From Hymenopus coronatus (lineage: Eukaryota; Arthropoda; Insecta; Mantodea; Hymenopodidae): 64,000 bases of DNA. The notes under the pieces were generated by a model. It searched no databases. It saw nothing but the letters and a program-made list of their open reading frames with translations, and was not told where the DNA came from. Of this stretch, positions 1 through 12,560 are shown piece after piece (position 1 is the first letter of the stretch; each line of letters opens with the position of its first letter). The translations under genes and the position numbers were made by a program. The stretch is from assembly GCA_030762935.1 (NCBI GenBank), contig CM060900.1, forward strand, positions 433,466,421-433,530,420, read 5' to 3'.

Positions 1-1474
1 AGGAGCATCAATAAACGCTTTCTGCCATCTTGTCCACAGCCTTCTACAAGCGTACAAACAACACTTTCAGCAAACTGACTGTCCAAACAGTAAGAAACAC
101 AGAAATGGCAAACTCTTCTAAAGAAGAAGTAAAAAGGGGGCGTGGCACAGGAACATTCATTGCTATTTAAATTATTATTTCATACTTACAGTAATGATAA
201 AGACATGAAATTTCAGTATGATAATCCTAATACCTTAAACTATTTTTAGCAAAAATAAAAAAAAATCAATTTTGGAAAATTTTACCTACATCTAATATAT
301 GAGCTTAAATAATATGAGCTTAAATTAAGTCATTCGTCATTTTGCACAGCTTGTCAACTTGCCCCGAGACTGCCTCAACTTTGTTTTGAGAGGTTTTGAA
401 GCATGTATTTCGCATGAACGCATGTTTTATATGAATGCTACATTTATAAATGCCTTTTCTAAATGCTACATTTTTTATCATTCAAAGCCCTCATAGTGCA
501 CAGGTTTTGGTATTGGCTTCAAAATGTGAACAGATTTATTACTAAAATGTCATAACTTTAATATATGGAACACATTTTAAAGTACCTACATTAAATTTGG
601 TTTCAAAACTGAAAATCCTAAAATACCTACAAAAAATTAAGTAAACTGTGCGTACAAAAGCTGTTGCATTGTGAAAATTGTGTAAAATATTAAAATCAGT
701 ACCACTTATTATTTTCATATCTGGTAAAAATCACAACAATGCAGAACTCTAAAAAAAGAGAAAAAATCATAGTTGCAATTGGAGTGCTTTAAAGAGTGGT
801 GTAATATTTTAAGGAACATCTTATAGACTAGATTAGATTACAAAGCATTCTGTAGGTTCGTTTAGGCCAGGAAGCCACTGAACATAGAACTTTCAAGACA
901 TATACGTGTATTACATATATTTATTTACTGTGAAAAAAAACAACAATGTATAAAGCTCTAGTGTTAAAAGCATGGGTTACAAAAGCAACAGAATAGACAT
1001 ATAATCACACCATTTGCATTTGAGGACTGTACGCCACTGCACTATACCTAATGTGCTCTATAAAAGCATAGTCATGTTCTTTTTTTTTCTCCTTTTTTTG
1101 TACTAGCACTTAAAACACAGAGTATAAAAAATTAGTGTTAAAATGTATAAATAAATATAATTTCATTAGATGTAACACTAATGTAATGTCAGATGATAGT
1201 TTTCTAATTATCGACATAATAATTACTACTAGTAATTATATAAAACTAATATATGATTATTGTATTATGTACTCGTCATAAATGTCAAACAAATTACAAT
1301 ACATATTTACAAATATGTTATAGAATTTCCAATGCAAAAGTTTACAATTTTGCACTAGAGTGTAAAATATCAAAGCATGAGGCTTTACAGACCTTGTGTC
1401 ATTACTAAATACTAAAACATTCATTTGACACATTCGTGTAAGTCAAAGTATACATCAGTTTAATTTTATTATAA
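1..1474. other. AT-rich stretch without recognisable gene
   Basis: The sequence is strongly AT-rich with frequent stops in all frames, and I recognise no protein motif, tRNA-like box or repeat shared with the rest of the window. It may be old intron or intergenic sequence. Confidence 0.5.
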
Positions 1475-1475
1475 A

Positions 1476-1491
1476 ACACACACACACACAC
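1476..1491. repeat. (CA)n microsatellite
   Basis: Eight uninterrupted CA units are seen, about 60 bases beyond the 3' end of the minus-strand LINE remnant that follows. Confidence 0.9.
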
Positions 1492-1554
1492 GCTAATATA
1501 CACAAAAGCAATACATTATAATATTTATAAATACAATGATTATTGACAGTATTG

Positions 1555-2770
1555 TCAGACAGATCTGTCACTTAAATATTTATCTACAGAGTAAAATAAT
1601 TTATTGCAAAGATACTCCTTAAGAGAGGCCTTAAAAGCCCTGAAATTCCTAACATTTTCTTTGAGATTACTGGGGAGAGCATTAAATATCTTGATTGTTT
1701 CATAATATACACATTTCTGAAAGCAACGAAGATTGGCATTGGGACGATGAATATATCCCTTTTGTCTAGTATTAATGTTATGAATTTCCATGTTTGTTAT
1801 ACAGCTATGTCATTTAACTGCATAAAATTTTAAAATGGGTAGTATATAAACACAAGGTAAGGTGAGTATGCCCAAATTTTTAAATAGTTCTTTGCATGAC
1901 TGTCTGCTATAAGCATTACAGATTATTCGTATAGCTTTCTTCTGTATCCGGAATTGCATTTACTATCCACTGAATTACCCCAGAATATTATTCCATACTT
2001 GATGATGGAGTCAAAGTAGGCAAAGTACACCAATTTAAGAATATCGATTGTGTGAAATTTAACCAGTGCACGGAAAGCACAACACGCTGAGCTAAGTTTA
2101 GTTGTGATGTAGCTAATATTTGACTTCCAGTCCAAATGCTTATCTACCTGAAGGCCAAGAAATTTGACTTCATTTAGCAGTTCTAACAATGTATCATTAA
2201 TTCCTATTTCTATGTTTGTTTGTGGTGAGCGAGTAGTTATAAATTTATTTGTTTTTGTTTTTTCAAGATTTACTGAGAGTTTGTTTTCTGAACCAATTTG
2301 ACATACAACTTAGAACATAGCTTAATTTTACTACATAGACATTGAAATTTTTACCTGTTACTAGAACACTAGTGCCATCTGCGAATAAATAAATACTTGA
2401 AATACTGTTAATGTATAATGGGAGGTCATTTATGTAAACCAAGAACAAAAGAGACCCTAAGATTGATCCCTGGGGGACACCATGTTTTACTGATTTCCAT
2501 TCTGAGGCACCATTTTGATACCCATTGCAGTTATTAATTTCAACCCTTTGTTTTCTCTTTTATAGGTATGAAATGAATCAATCTAATGTGTTATTCATTA
2601 TTCCATAGAAATTTAATTTTGCGATTCACACAGTCACAGCCTTCGCTAGGTCACAAAAGATTCCACCGACATGCTCCTTTTCATTTAACGCTGTTAACAT
2701 TTTATGCGTGAGCTTGTAGGTTACATTATCTCCTAAAAACACATCATTCAAATTAATCTAGTTGTGTAGT
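1555..2770 (-). pseudogene. Non-LTR retrotransposon reverse transcriptase, decayed
   Basis: Read on the minus strand, this is the second half of a LINE reverse transcriptase in pieces. In order from 2770 downwards: a FCDLAKA-type block near 2640-2660, the GVPQGS motif near 2465-2482, YINDLP near 2425-2445, and the catalytic motif read as FADGT at 2371-2385. The usual motif is F/YADDT, so the second aspartate is lost. Then comes KFLGLQVDKHLDW near 2140-2165, and a C-terminal block rich in F, L and K ending near 1555. Frameshifts and stops separate the pieces. The family is a Jockey-like or related non-LTR element; the exact clade cannot be set by eye. The endonuclease and ORF1 are absent, as expected for a 5'-truncated insertion. 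Confidence 0.85.
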
Positions 2771-2779
2771 TTCTTTAAT

Positions 2780-3430
2780 TTTAACCAGGTTAATTAATCT
2801 GCCAACTTCCATATCACTTGAATAAAAGAATACAGAACTTCAGTAGGGTCTCCCCCCTCCCGGCGGATAATTATGCCCGAAGAATACAAGCAAAAAGAGA
2901 ATTATTTGTTGTGTTCTATTCACCTTACTTTCTTTACCTGCTCTGCAAACAAGCTTCTTATAAAAGTTTACTTTTCTGTCTACTTCCTGGTAATCAAGAT
3001 AAACATTAGCAAAACGGTCCTATTACTTAGTTCCATATACATAGAAGGAAACTAAAGGAACACATTTGCCTAAAGTGTTTTAAAAGCTGTCGGAAGTGGC
3101 GTGTCTCTAATTTGACTCTGGGGGGAGGGGGTCAGGAATATTTTTTATGGTTGAAGTTTCCAGGAATTTGGAATCACCCTCTCTAACTCTAGTTCCCAAG
3201 ATCACGAGTTCAAATACGGCGGAGGCGATGTATTTTTTCGGCCGTAACAATCCTTAGTGTTGTCACGTGTGTCATTGGCGAGAGTTTAACTTATATTGTT
3301 AGTAATATTTTATTAATTAACCATTAATTAATCTGAATTAATTGGGGTTTGATTCTTACATATTCTTGGAAAAATAAACTGATTAAGTAACAGGAAGAAA
3401 GTGACTGGCCTCTTCCCATGGCACCCCTAG
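2780..3430. other. Unassigned stretch
   Basis: Two short overlapping open frames of about 60 codons occur near 2820-3055, but they resemble nothing I know and have no coding character. The rest, including an AT-rich stretch of TTAATTAA-like words at 3310-3350, holds no recognisable feature. Confidence 0.4.
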
Positions 3431-3439
3431 TGGACTTTT

Positions 3440-3760
3440 CGATGATAGCAACTCACGTTGGGCTACGTGCACTTTCGGACTTTGACGTCACACCGGATAT
3501 TCTAGAACACTTATACATTCGATGCTGATTGGCTAAGCTTACCCACAGGGCTACTCCACATTAGGAATACGGCCACCATGTTGGAATGTCCTTCCGGGAT
3601 ACCGCTAAATTTATTTAAGGGACTGAAGACCCGACCACCAGGTCTTGACCGTCGGGGAACCTCTGCCTCGTCTGTGCTTCTTGGGGCGTCGCTCCGAGCT
3701 CAACCGCTCAACTACTTCGACCACTTCATCTCTCACCTCGCCTAGACACACCATGATATA
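3440..3760 (+). promoter_or_regulatory. Candidate promoter or solo-LTR promoter block
   Basis: A local rise in GC content contains several classic promoter words in a plausible order. There is a perfect CRE (TGACGTCA, 3483-3490), a heat-shock-element core (TTCTAGAA, 3500-3507), an inverted CCAAT box (GATTGGCT, 3527-3534) and a TATA-like TTTATTTAAG (3610-3619). About 10-30 bases downstream is a small hairpin with arms at 3626-3631 and 3641-3646. A GC-rich leader-like stretch follows to about 3735. No coding exon is recognisable downstream, so an LTR promoter of an LTR retrotransposon is as likely as a host promoter. This is inference from motif order only. Confidence 0.35.
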
Positions 3761-4003
3761 AGCTTTATATTAGTGGCCCCGGAATCATAATAATATTGGC
3801 CCGGATTAATGGAATATATTGCAATCCCCCACCTTCGTAAATCAAATATTCGCAACAAACAAAGTATTTAATCTTCCTCAATATTTTAGCTTAATTGTAA
3901 GTTAGTTGTTATCATTGCTCTACCATCTGCCCTCCTTTCACCACCTTAAAATAGCTATCCCCCATGTCGCAGAACCTTGTTCGCGACAGTAGGTGTAGCT
4001 TCC

Positions 4004-4252
4004 TTTTTTTTTTTTTTTTTTTTTTTTTATAAAAACAGTAACGGAGTCTGATCAGGACTCCGGTACTGTATCCCTATTTACATTTCTCCCCGTAGGTTTT
4101 ACTGATTACTGGTTTTTACTGTTTCTTTTACAAACATATACACATTGCACAAACATATAACATCCATGCCCAAGGCGGGACTCGAACCCACGATCCCCTG
4201 CCCACGAAGCACCAAAGCGAGACGCTTTAGCGAGCGTGGCCATGGGGACCGG
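4004..4252 (-). mobile_element. tRNA-derived SINE, family A (copy 1)
   Basis: On the minus strand this runs from a tRNA-like head near 4252 to a 25-base A tail (seen as T at 4004-4028). The head carries a pol III B box of the type GGTTCGAGTCCC at 4177-4190. The body ends in an imperfect palindrome around 4044-4067 (CGGAGTC...GACTCCG) just before the A tail. Three more copies of the same family lie at 20822, 22524 and 50938. Confidence 0.85.
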
Positions 4253-4679
4253 CACCTTCGGAAGTGAAGTAAAGATGTTGGTCAGGTGTCGTAGATTTAC
4301 GGCATGTAAAAGTACCTCAAACGTGATAAAGAGGCCTCTGAGCAAAATTAAGTGGCCTTTTGCCCCTGTAGGGAATGCTGAGAACTGTAATATTAAAGAG
4401 CTCCATAAATAAAACGCACTTCCTTTTTTAAACAATTAATACAAACTTACTTTTATTTTTTAACTTTTAGCGATATTGCGAATTATCCAACAAATTAAAG
4501 GAATGAAAGATTTTCAATTGTACACTCATTTGGATCTTCTCTAGTATATTCCTGCATTATACCACTTAATATTTTTGTTTAAAATTTGATTAACTGCTCA
4601 ACCTTCGTGTTTTTTGTTTAGCTTGTATTTTTAGTTTCTCTGTCACTTACAATGTAATTAATAGGTAGAAAAGGTAATG

Positions 4680-5450
4680 CATTCCATCCAGATATTTAAT
4701 GTCGATATTTTATCGAAAATACTGTTTTGAGGACACATGAATCCCAGAAAAAAACATTTTTAAAATAACATCCGTGTGTGTGTGTGTGAACAGGATAACT
4801 ATAAACAAAAGTCAGTTAAGTACCAAACTTAGTATTTGAGTTCAGCATCTCTCACAGGCAAGTATTTAGGAAAATGCCCCATCCATCCCAAACTATCCTT
4901 TTTATGGAATATTTTTGAAATTTATTTTCTCGAAATTGGCTTCAAATTTTTGGATTAAGGACCATAGGTAGTTATATTAAATACATTTAGAGGCAAATGA
5001 CATTTATATGCCTACCTTGAATATTCTGGCAATAGCCTCTGGAGCCTTCTTCATTCTGGAGGACTTTTACAAAACCGATAAACCGTAAGATAAAACGTTA
5101 TACTACACAAAAGGATAGAACCCATTAAAATACACAATTTATGACAAGTAATTACATTTTTTGTAGAGTTAACCATTTAGGAGTTATTCCTCGTTATTGG
5201 TATAAATTTTCCAATACTATTTTTTCTCAAATGGGAGGTCGTTATTCGTTTTTTATTGCTGCCGTTCATGCAAACAGAGTGGAATTCCAAAATCATTACT
5301 TATCGACCTGCTTTTAATAGAATTGACTGTAGCATTAGCCTAATATATTCCTTTATCTATAAGGAAATAACTAATGATTACTATTCGTAAAAATCATCTG
5401 ATATTCGGCCGAAAATTGTGATTATAATGCATTGTCTATAAATCAACTTT
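4680..5450 (+). repeat. Rep1 dispersed repeat (copy a)
   Basis: One of about ten stretches of a long AT-rich dispersed repeat. Shared words include ACCAAACTT near 4825, a block of C runs followed by CAAACTA near 4880-4895, GAATATTCTGGCAATAGCCTCTG-type sequence near 5020-5040, and TCTCAAATGGGAGGTCGTTA near 5224-5245. It carries a short GT run near 4775-4787 at the position where other copies also have GT runs. No coding capacity is evident. Confidence 0.75.
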
Positions 5451-6135
5451 CCTAGTTCCTCGGCGTATATTGCGACAACCAAGGAATGATTATCATTTAA
5501 AAGAAGAAGAGAATCATATCTTGGGCAATTCTGAAAACTGTTTCAGGAAACTTGACATGTACCAACTATTTCAATTATACCGCAAAGCCTAAACGTTTCT
5601 TTACCAGTTAAATGCAATACGTTTTTCACCATGCTTTTTAACTTATAACATGCTTTATCTTAATGATTTTATTAATGTTTGATCCAATGATTTCTTTTTC
5701 TTTTTCTTACTTAAATCTCCCGGTGGCTGTAGCTCAAAAAGCAATAGGATTTTGTTTATCAACTTTGTAGAATTATTTTGTATTATGATTAATGCACGAT
5801 GCTGGGGTTTGATTTGCCCAAACAAGTTGCACTGTACGTACTGAGGCTGGTTTCGGCGGGAACTGGACTGATGACTGCTCCACGTGGTCCCTTAGTCGTA
5901 GATAACCTGAGCGTGCCTGGAGATGTAAATTGTAGTAGAATTCCTACCTCAGCAATACAGCCTCACCACGTAGCTATTGTACTCGAGCGTTCGGATGGGG
6001 TTCTTAGCAAACCGGCATTGTAACAGAAATCCGTAAACACAAATTTTGGATTTATGTTAATGATTGTATATTCTTGTTCACGGTACAGTGCCTCAACAAT
6101 TAAAGCTATCCAGAGTATCCCGAACCTACTAGGTT
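5451..6135. other. Unassigned stretch
   Basis: A 74-codon open frame at 5799-6023 is the only notable frame. It has no recognisable domain and its composition resembles repeat sequence more than a gene. Nothing else is recognised. Confidence 0.4.
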
Positions 6136-6139
6136 GCAA

Positions 6140-6440
6140 AATGAAATGAAATGAAGTTTTATTTATGGACGCTCTTTAACTGCCGTGGTTCTCAGCGTCC
6201 CATTCTATATTGGGCGTGAAAGACCGCTTAATTTTGCTCAGAGGTTGAGGTTCTTTTGCGTACCGTAAATCCACGACACGGGGCCAAAGTCTTTACCTCC
6301 CTTCCGAAGGAAGCCATGCTAAGGATTTTTATGCCCGAAAAAATCCATCGTCCTCCGCCAGGTTTGAACCCGCGACCTTAGGTATAAGAAGTTAGCATGG
6401 TTACCATTACACGACGTCAAGCCACTCCATCTTCTCTGTC
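6140..6440 (-). mobile_element. tRNA-derived SINE, family E (copy 1)
   Basis: On the minus strand the tRNA-like head lies near 6360-6440, with a B box of type GGTTCAAACCT at about 6362-6373. The body contains the mark CCCAATATAGAATGGGAC (minus strand, about 6195-6215) and ends in an A-rich tail at 6140-6160. A second copy sharing this body lies at 36577-36775. Confidence 0.75.
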
Positions 6441-7590
6441 TACTCGATCTTTTTAACCCTAGCAATTAGTGGCCCGACTTTGATGGCGTGCCCACGTGAT
6501 TGAAGACGCGGCCGGCAATTGGCTACGGCTTACTTGCGTATGCTCACCGACGCCCACATAATGAGTGTTCCGGTTGTTCCAGCTCTCGGATTTTGTTTAT
6601 CTCGGGCTGAAAACTTTGAATTTAATATTTTAATTATTGTATCGAAGGTATAAAATATTTTATTGGTAATTAAATGTTTACCATTTAATTCCCATCTCCG
6701 AATTGCTTTTTCTTTTTAGGCGCCAAATAAAATTTTCGTACAACAAAATAATAAAGACAGACAAAAAAAATGAATTCTGTAAGAAATGCAATATCCCTAA
6801 TGCTATTTAAATACACAAAAATTACAAAAATATAACATTGAATAATTAATGAAATTCCACAGCATTGTGAAATTTCAGGTTCAGTACTTTTAACGATTAA
6901 GTGGACAATTAATTTTAAAAAATCGAATAAACACGAGTAAATAAGGTTCTACAGAATGGCGCACACAAAACTGGCCGCAAGTACTGGACTGCTCATTGTC
7001 GCCCGTCAATTGTTATTTTCTATAGCTGCGAAGCTGTTGCGAGTACGTTTAGTAAATATTACATTAACTTATTTGTTATTTCTTTATTGTCTGATTATTA
7101 CATGTTTATATATTTGTTGTTGTATCTGCTCGTGGTGGGCAACAATTCGCAATAACTGGCGCAACAGATCTGGACATTTGAAAACCCTAATGAGAGCTAG
7201 GAAGCGAGTGCACTTTTAGATAAGCAGTTCACCAGTCGATTCATGCATGCTAGACGAGTGCCTGTCACAGTCAATGTCACATATCTGTCACCTCTTATGC
7301 ACCTGCATTATACGGCGCTGCACTGATAAACACAAAACATCTATACAAATGGCCTACCATATAAACAATGTCAATCGTCTGCCTCCAATTCTTCCACACC
7401 TGACAGTCCTTCGACTTCTCTCACGTCATTGTCATCATCAATGCTATTGCTACTTTCTGAACCAATTATGCTGGATTAGAATTCTTTCTATTTGATTTTC
7501 TACAATTCTTTCTAATGCTTTTCAATATTCTCAAATGTCGAAATACTTTTTCCCATTCTGGCCTGCCAATTTCTGCAATTCACTGGCAAC
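6441..7590. other. Unassigned stretch
   Basis: A short GC-richer patch at 6470-6600 contains CCCACGTGA and an inverted CCAAT word but leads to no recognisable exon. The 87-codon frame at 6956-7219 is hydrophobic (L, I, C and Y rich) but resembles no known protein. On the minus strand, 7370-7500 encodes a run of acidic residues ending at a stop; it is too short to assign. Confidence 0.4.
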
Positions 7591-7595
7591 ACAAC

Positions 7596-8400
7596 TGTTC
7601 CACATTTTTACTTTCTCTACACGTACTATGTTCATAGTGTATAGAAAAAGTATTGTAATGCACCCAAACATTCGATACCGAGATTTCACCGGAAATACAT
7701 GTTACAGATGTACAGATACCAAACTTGGTATTTAAGTTTGGTATCTGCAAAGGATGTGACATGAAGATTTTGAAGAAAATCCCCCCACCCCCAACTACCC
7801 TTTACATGGAGCTTTTTCCAAAAATTTTGATTTTCTCAAAAATGGCTCTAACAATTTTGGTTAAAATATCGCACATTAAAGATATTTGCCTGACAAATAA
7901 AATGTATATCTTGAATTTTCTGGGAATATCCTCTGAAGATTATTATAGATGAATTTTACGAAATGTTGCATAAGTGCTAAACCTACGGGATGGACAAAGG
8001 TTTACTACACACAAAAAATATAGAGCACGTTAAAACACACAATTTATGTAATATACATTTTTTTTCGTGGATTTGACCGTTTTTGAGATATTCCTTGTTA
8101 TTGGTTTAGCTTTGAAAAACTTATACTTTTCTCATACAGGACTTTGTCAACTCATGTCCATACAAAGGAACTTCAGTCTCATAGCAATCAGCTTTTGACT
8201 ATCACTTTAATCTATGGTGCTCCCTTATTTTGCTCCTACTTACAAGGAAGCAAGTGATAAGACTATTTCTGCTATTTTTTTGTCGATTAGAATGAAGTAA
8301 ATAGAAGCATAAGCTTTTTAACAATAATTTGTTGCAGGGATGTAGAGAAAGTCGTGTGAATGGAACACATCAGATTTTTTAATTTAAAAGTAATGTATTA
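7596..8400 (+). repeat. Rep1 dispersed repeat (copy b, near full length)
   Basis: This copy begins with CCACATTTTTACTTTCTCTA (7600-7619) and ends with GTAGAGAAAGTCGTGTGAAT (about 8342-8361). The two ends are imperfect inverted repeats of each other. That, with no coding capacity and about 0.8 kb length, suggests a non-autonomous TIR DNA transposon. A perfect hairpin lies inside it at 7713-7747. Confidence 0.75.
7713..7747. repeat. Perfect 14-bp hairpin inside Rep1
   Basis: The 14-base arms at 7713-7726 (CAGATACCAAACTT) and 7734-7747 are perfectly complementary, with a 7-base loop GGTATTT. In other Rep1 copies the same place is only partly palindromic. Confidence 0.9.
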
Positions 8401-11400
8401 AGTTTTTTTTTCTTTCTTTCTTATCTTTGAGAACCTTGGAAACGGAACTCAGTAAAATATCAGTTGTCTTGGCTACTCTTTCATTCACTTTCTACAGGCT
8501 TTTGGAGAACTCGGGGAACATACATTTTCTTCCTTCATCTCTGCCTCTTGTTTCATGAAGTCAAGGACATTTGAATTATCTCTCTGCTCTGACTAAGTAA
8601 TATCTTGCCACTTATCTTTGAAAACGTTGGAGCCATGGTTAAAAAATAAAATTAACACTATATACTACCCACTTTGAATACAAACTTATGCGGAACACTT
8701 TCGGTGCAGACTGTACAAAGTTTGCTAGCTGTGATTTTAAGTAAGCAAAGTATCATAGCGCAAACTACGATAAGCTATGCTCGGTAGCTGGATTGGCGGT
8801 CAGGGGCACGATTACAGAAGTTTTGCGCCGGTAATAATTGGCGGGCGACGGGCAGCAGTCTGAACTCCGGTCAGTTTTTCTTGCTCTACCCATGTGGAAA
8901 AAATATAAAATGTTTTTTTTTTTTAATAAAAGAATTTAAGAATACAGAGCAGCTATGCAATCTTAAAGTAACTAATGGAGTACCGTTCTTTACCTTTACC
9001 TGCCTATCTATACACAGCCCAATATCGTTAGGATTGATGAAATGAAATGCGTATTTTGGCTGGAGCCTGGGAATGAACCTCAGGCGCCGAAGCCTTACTA
9101 CTCTAAAACTCAGCAGTGCATTATTGTCTGGTACTGGATTGGTCAGTCTCAACGTCTTTGAAGTTGATCCAGTTTTCTTTCTTTTAAAAAATGAATAAAT
9201 AGTGCTGGTCTACCGGTAGATAGAAGCCTACCAATTTTTGTTTGCATTAAAATACAGGACGCCTTAAAAGGTTGTGATTAACTGATCAGTACTTTCTGAA
9301 TATGACATTAAAATAACATTAGAATGAAGATAGCATTATATTGAATAAATATCTACACTTTACAGCATCCGAGTTCCCACCATGTGCAATCGAAAATGTC
9401 GATTGCAAATTTTACAGTGAACTCCATAGGTAATTAAGCTTTGTCTCTTCGAGGAGCGGACACCTTTCCTGTAAATTGGAAGAGAAGGTGGATTTTCGTT
9501 TAGGCATAACAACTTAAGTTCTCCCAAAATGACAACACAACACATCAACTGTCAACACTAGAATAGGCAGAACGCGCTAAACAATGACAACAATAAGTGA
9601 GATAAGCAAGACATGCAACAATTGTAGATAGGTTTTTAATTTAGGAAGATGGTGTCATATTCGCGTCCGAACAAAAATTCTTGGGACGCAGGACATACAA
9701 GTAATAAGGGCGTACTGTCCTGTTTTTATGGCAGGAATGCCAAGTTTATTATAGATAAGGTGACTATATTTTTTCTAATGTTTTCGAGGTTGGGTTTTCT
9801 AAAAACGCTAAAGGTTACATCCTTGCACAAAATAGTATCTTAAAATAAAATAAAATAAAAAAATAACAATACTTCATCGAAGTCTCATCCTACTAAGGCC
9901 CTAAGCTCCAAGTGTCAGTTTTGTTATATTTATGTTAATGAGCATTAAAGAAAATACTTTAATGTATGTAAGGCACTGATGTATATAATTTTGAGAAAAA
10001 TATAAACTCTGAATTAGAATAATATAATTTTTACGGCAACTTACACTGAAGAGCTTGTGGCAGTGGCATGATACTTTTCTGAAGAGTAGATATATTTGCT
10101 TCAGAATCCCAGGGTATGAAGAAAATTTTTCACTAAACACTTCACACGAAAAGTTAATGCTTGTTTTCATTGTTAAAATAGCGCGTGCACTGTGCTCACA
10201 TAAAACCTAGATTTCTCTTCCTACCACACGTAATTCATATTCGAAAATACTTTTTCTACGGATGCATTACTGCCAGGTAAACGTATAAAAAGTTTAATAA
10301 TTGTCATGGAGTACATTAGTGCATTTTCTGCCAGCTGGCTTGTCTCTGAACTGTTTACATTTTTTTTTTTTTTGGTACATACACAACTAAATTCATCAAA
10401 TAGTTCATAATGATTGACGGTTGCAATTTCTCGACATTTCGATAATATCTGTTTAGCAGCATTAGCAACATTTTCCCTTAAGGGAAAAGGAAAGGCGGCC
10501 TAAATATGACACATCCTTATTGTTTTTATTCTAAAAATGTAAATAAGATAAAGCAGTGTCATAAAATTCTTTAGATGTTTTGAAATAACTTCCCGTTTTC
10601 ATTTCACAGTTTTCTACTAGATCGTTAGCAAATTCTTTACCATGTGCGGAATAAACCGTTCATCGTAATTTTATTACGAGATTTTTACAGCTAGTGCGGA
10701 TTCTGTTGCGCATTTGTCATCACCTTCAATCACTTTAATTATTTCATGGAAGCGTGAGAATGAGCAAAACTAAGCCATAACTCAGTCTCACTGTTTGTTT
10801 CCGTATTTAGGGGCACTGTGATTCTGATATGGAGAATGATTTCAGTGATGGCTGTGCACGCGAGATGGAAGTGATTACCAATTACAGAAGTTTTGCGTTT
10901 TCACTTTATTTGGTGTAGTTCATTTTCATTTCTGCTGTAAAGAGGTTTATTACAATGGGGACGGGATACCATTAAAGCTCTCTACATTGCTTTAACCATC
11001 CAATTAATTTAGTTACATATCAGCATAAATGCTGTAATTGCGTGTTTACGAGACGCAAGCGAATGTTCTAAATGTAAATATTGGAAAGATACGATGCAAA
11101 TTCCATTTCCTTAAGGTAACCTCGGAACTGTTGACGTCTACTTATTGTTCGCTAGTCCTAAGCAAGAGAAACACGTGATAAACTCGCTGCCTAGAATTAA
11201 CGTAATTCGCAAACAAACGACTGGCGGCAAACGTCAAATAAATCAGAAGACCCTATATAATATTAAAGTATTTTTGCTCTGCTCTACAACAGATAACGTA
11301 ACCTGCTGCATACACCAAGCGTGGCACGTGATAGGATATTAAAAAGAACGCTGTACGAATTTAAATATACCAAGTTATTTCCTATTATACCAGAATTTTA

Positions 11401-11500
11401 ATAAAAAAAAATTGTAAACATTCTTTCTTTTACATTCCCTCAAAACAAAAGTTATTGTAATTTCAAAATAATGTGTTTTGAGTGTAATTTTACAAGACAT
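8401..11500. other. Unassigned AT-rich stretch
   Basis: No protein motif, tRNA-like box or strong repeat is recognised in this 3.1 kb. The word TTACAGAAGTTTTGCG occurs near 8812 and again near 10882, hinting at a small decayed repeat. Open frames here are all under 90 codons and lack coding character. Confidence 0.4.
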
Positions 11501-12560
11501 ATTTGTGTTAGGTATATTAAGAGTTAAAAAAATTAATAGCAAACCAGAACTTCAGTCAATTAGGGTCATGCATCTGTGAACTTTAGAAAATCCACAGTAT
11601 GTAATATATCTTGTTGAAATTTGCACCTGCCAATTATTATACAAAGTAACAGTGATATTTTGGTTTGTTTTAAACTTACATTGTTATTTGAATAGCATTT
11701 TAATTCTATAATGGATTATTCTCAGAATGCATTTTCAAAAATATTCACGTTAAAATACAACTTTTACAGTAAATGAAATTACGAATAGATCTATCGCATC
11801 AGATGTTTATATTAGTACCTAATTACTGTTGAAAAAATATTATATTTTTAACTCTATTAAGCTCCTGAGTTTTCAAAATGTATCTAATATGTACTTTATT
11901 TCTTAAAATTGGAGCATTACTGCGAAACTGTTTATGGTAATTTTCTTTAATGTAGGTACATTTTCAGAGGCAGTAAAAGGGTTTTAAAAAAATTTGAAAA
12001 TTTGAAACAGTGTCTGAGCGTGTCTTTTAATAAGCAAGCGCCTGTCCCTCTATAACTTCAATTTTCTGGTGATTTAAATGCGCCAAGTGAGAATAATGTT
12101 ATGTTTTCTTAAAGTTTAAAATTAATGGGTATTATTTTATGACAATTTTTTTCCAAATTTTTCTTTATATTTTTGTCAAATTTAATCGCTGTATTACCTT
12201 ACTTCAAGTATTAATATACATTCTTTGAAAACAAAAGCACAGTTTCACATAATGTGCTTCCAGGTTAGTTTCAAACCTAACTGATATCTCGAGTAATCTT
12301 GTAATATTGCGAATTGACAACCAACTTTGGCTACACTAAACTATATAAACCCTTCACTCCTATGTACTGCGCTGTACCACATGGCCCAACAGCGCCGTAT
12401 TTCGCGTATGGAGATAACCCTTTGTGCGTTATAAAATTGCAGAACTCCAAGGGGTAAATCCAAGCATACGCAGGCGAGAGTGGCCTTCGATCTTTTCCTC
12501 TTGCACATCAGAGTAAACGGTGAAGGAATCGCGCTCAATGAGAGGCGGTTCCCAAGCTTG
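11500..12560 (+). repeat. Dispersed repeat S (copy 1)
   Basis: Three blocks here recur at 29330-30340. One is around 11565-11690 (AATCCACAG... CCAATTATTATACAAA). One is around 11950-12150 (TTTTCAGAGGCAG... TTTTCTTAAAGTTTA). The third is at 12385-12560 (GGCCCAACAGCGCCGTATT... GTGCGTTA...). The blocks are in a different order in the other copy, so this may be two overlapping repeats rather than one. No coding capacity is seen. Confidence 0.5.

Noticed and set aside
5799..6023. 74-codon open frame between repeats
   Set aside because: No recognisable motif; an isolated frame of this length is expected by chance in a GC-richer patch.
6956..7219. Hydrophobic 87-codon frame, possible small membrane protein
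   Set aside because: AT-rich sequence often gives L/I/C-rich frames; there is no homologue I recognise, no splice or promoter context, and the neighbouring sequence is noncoding.
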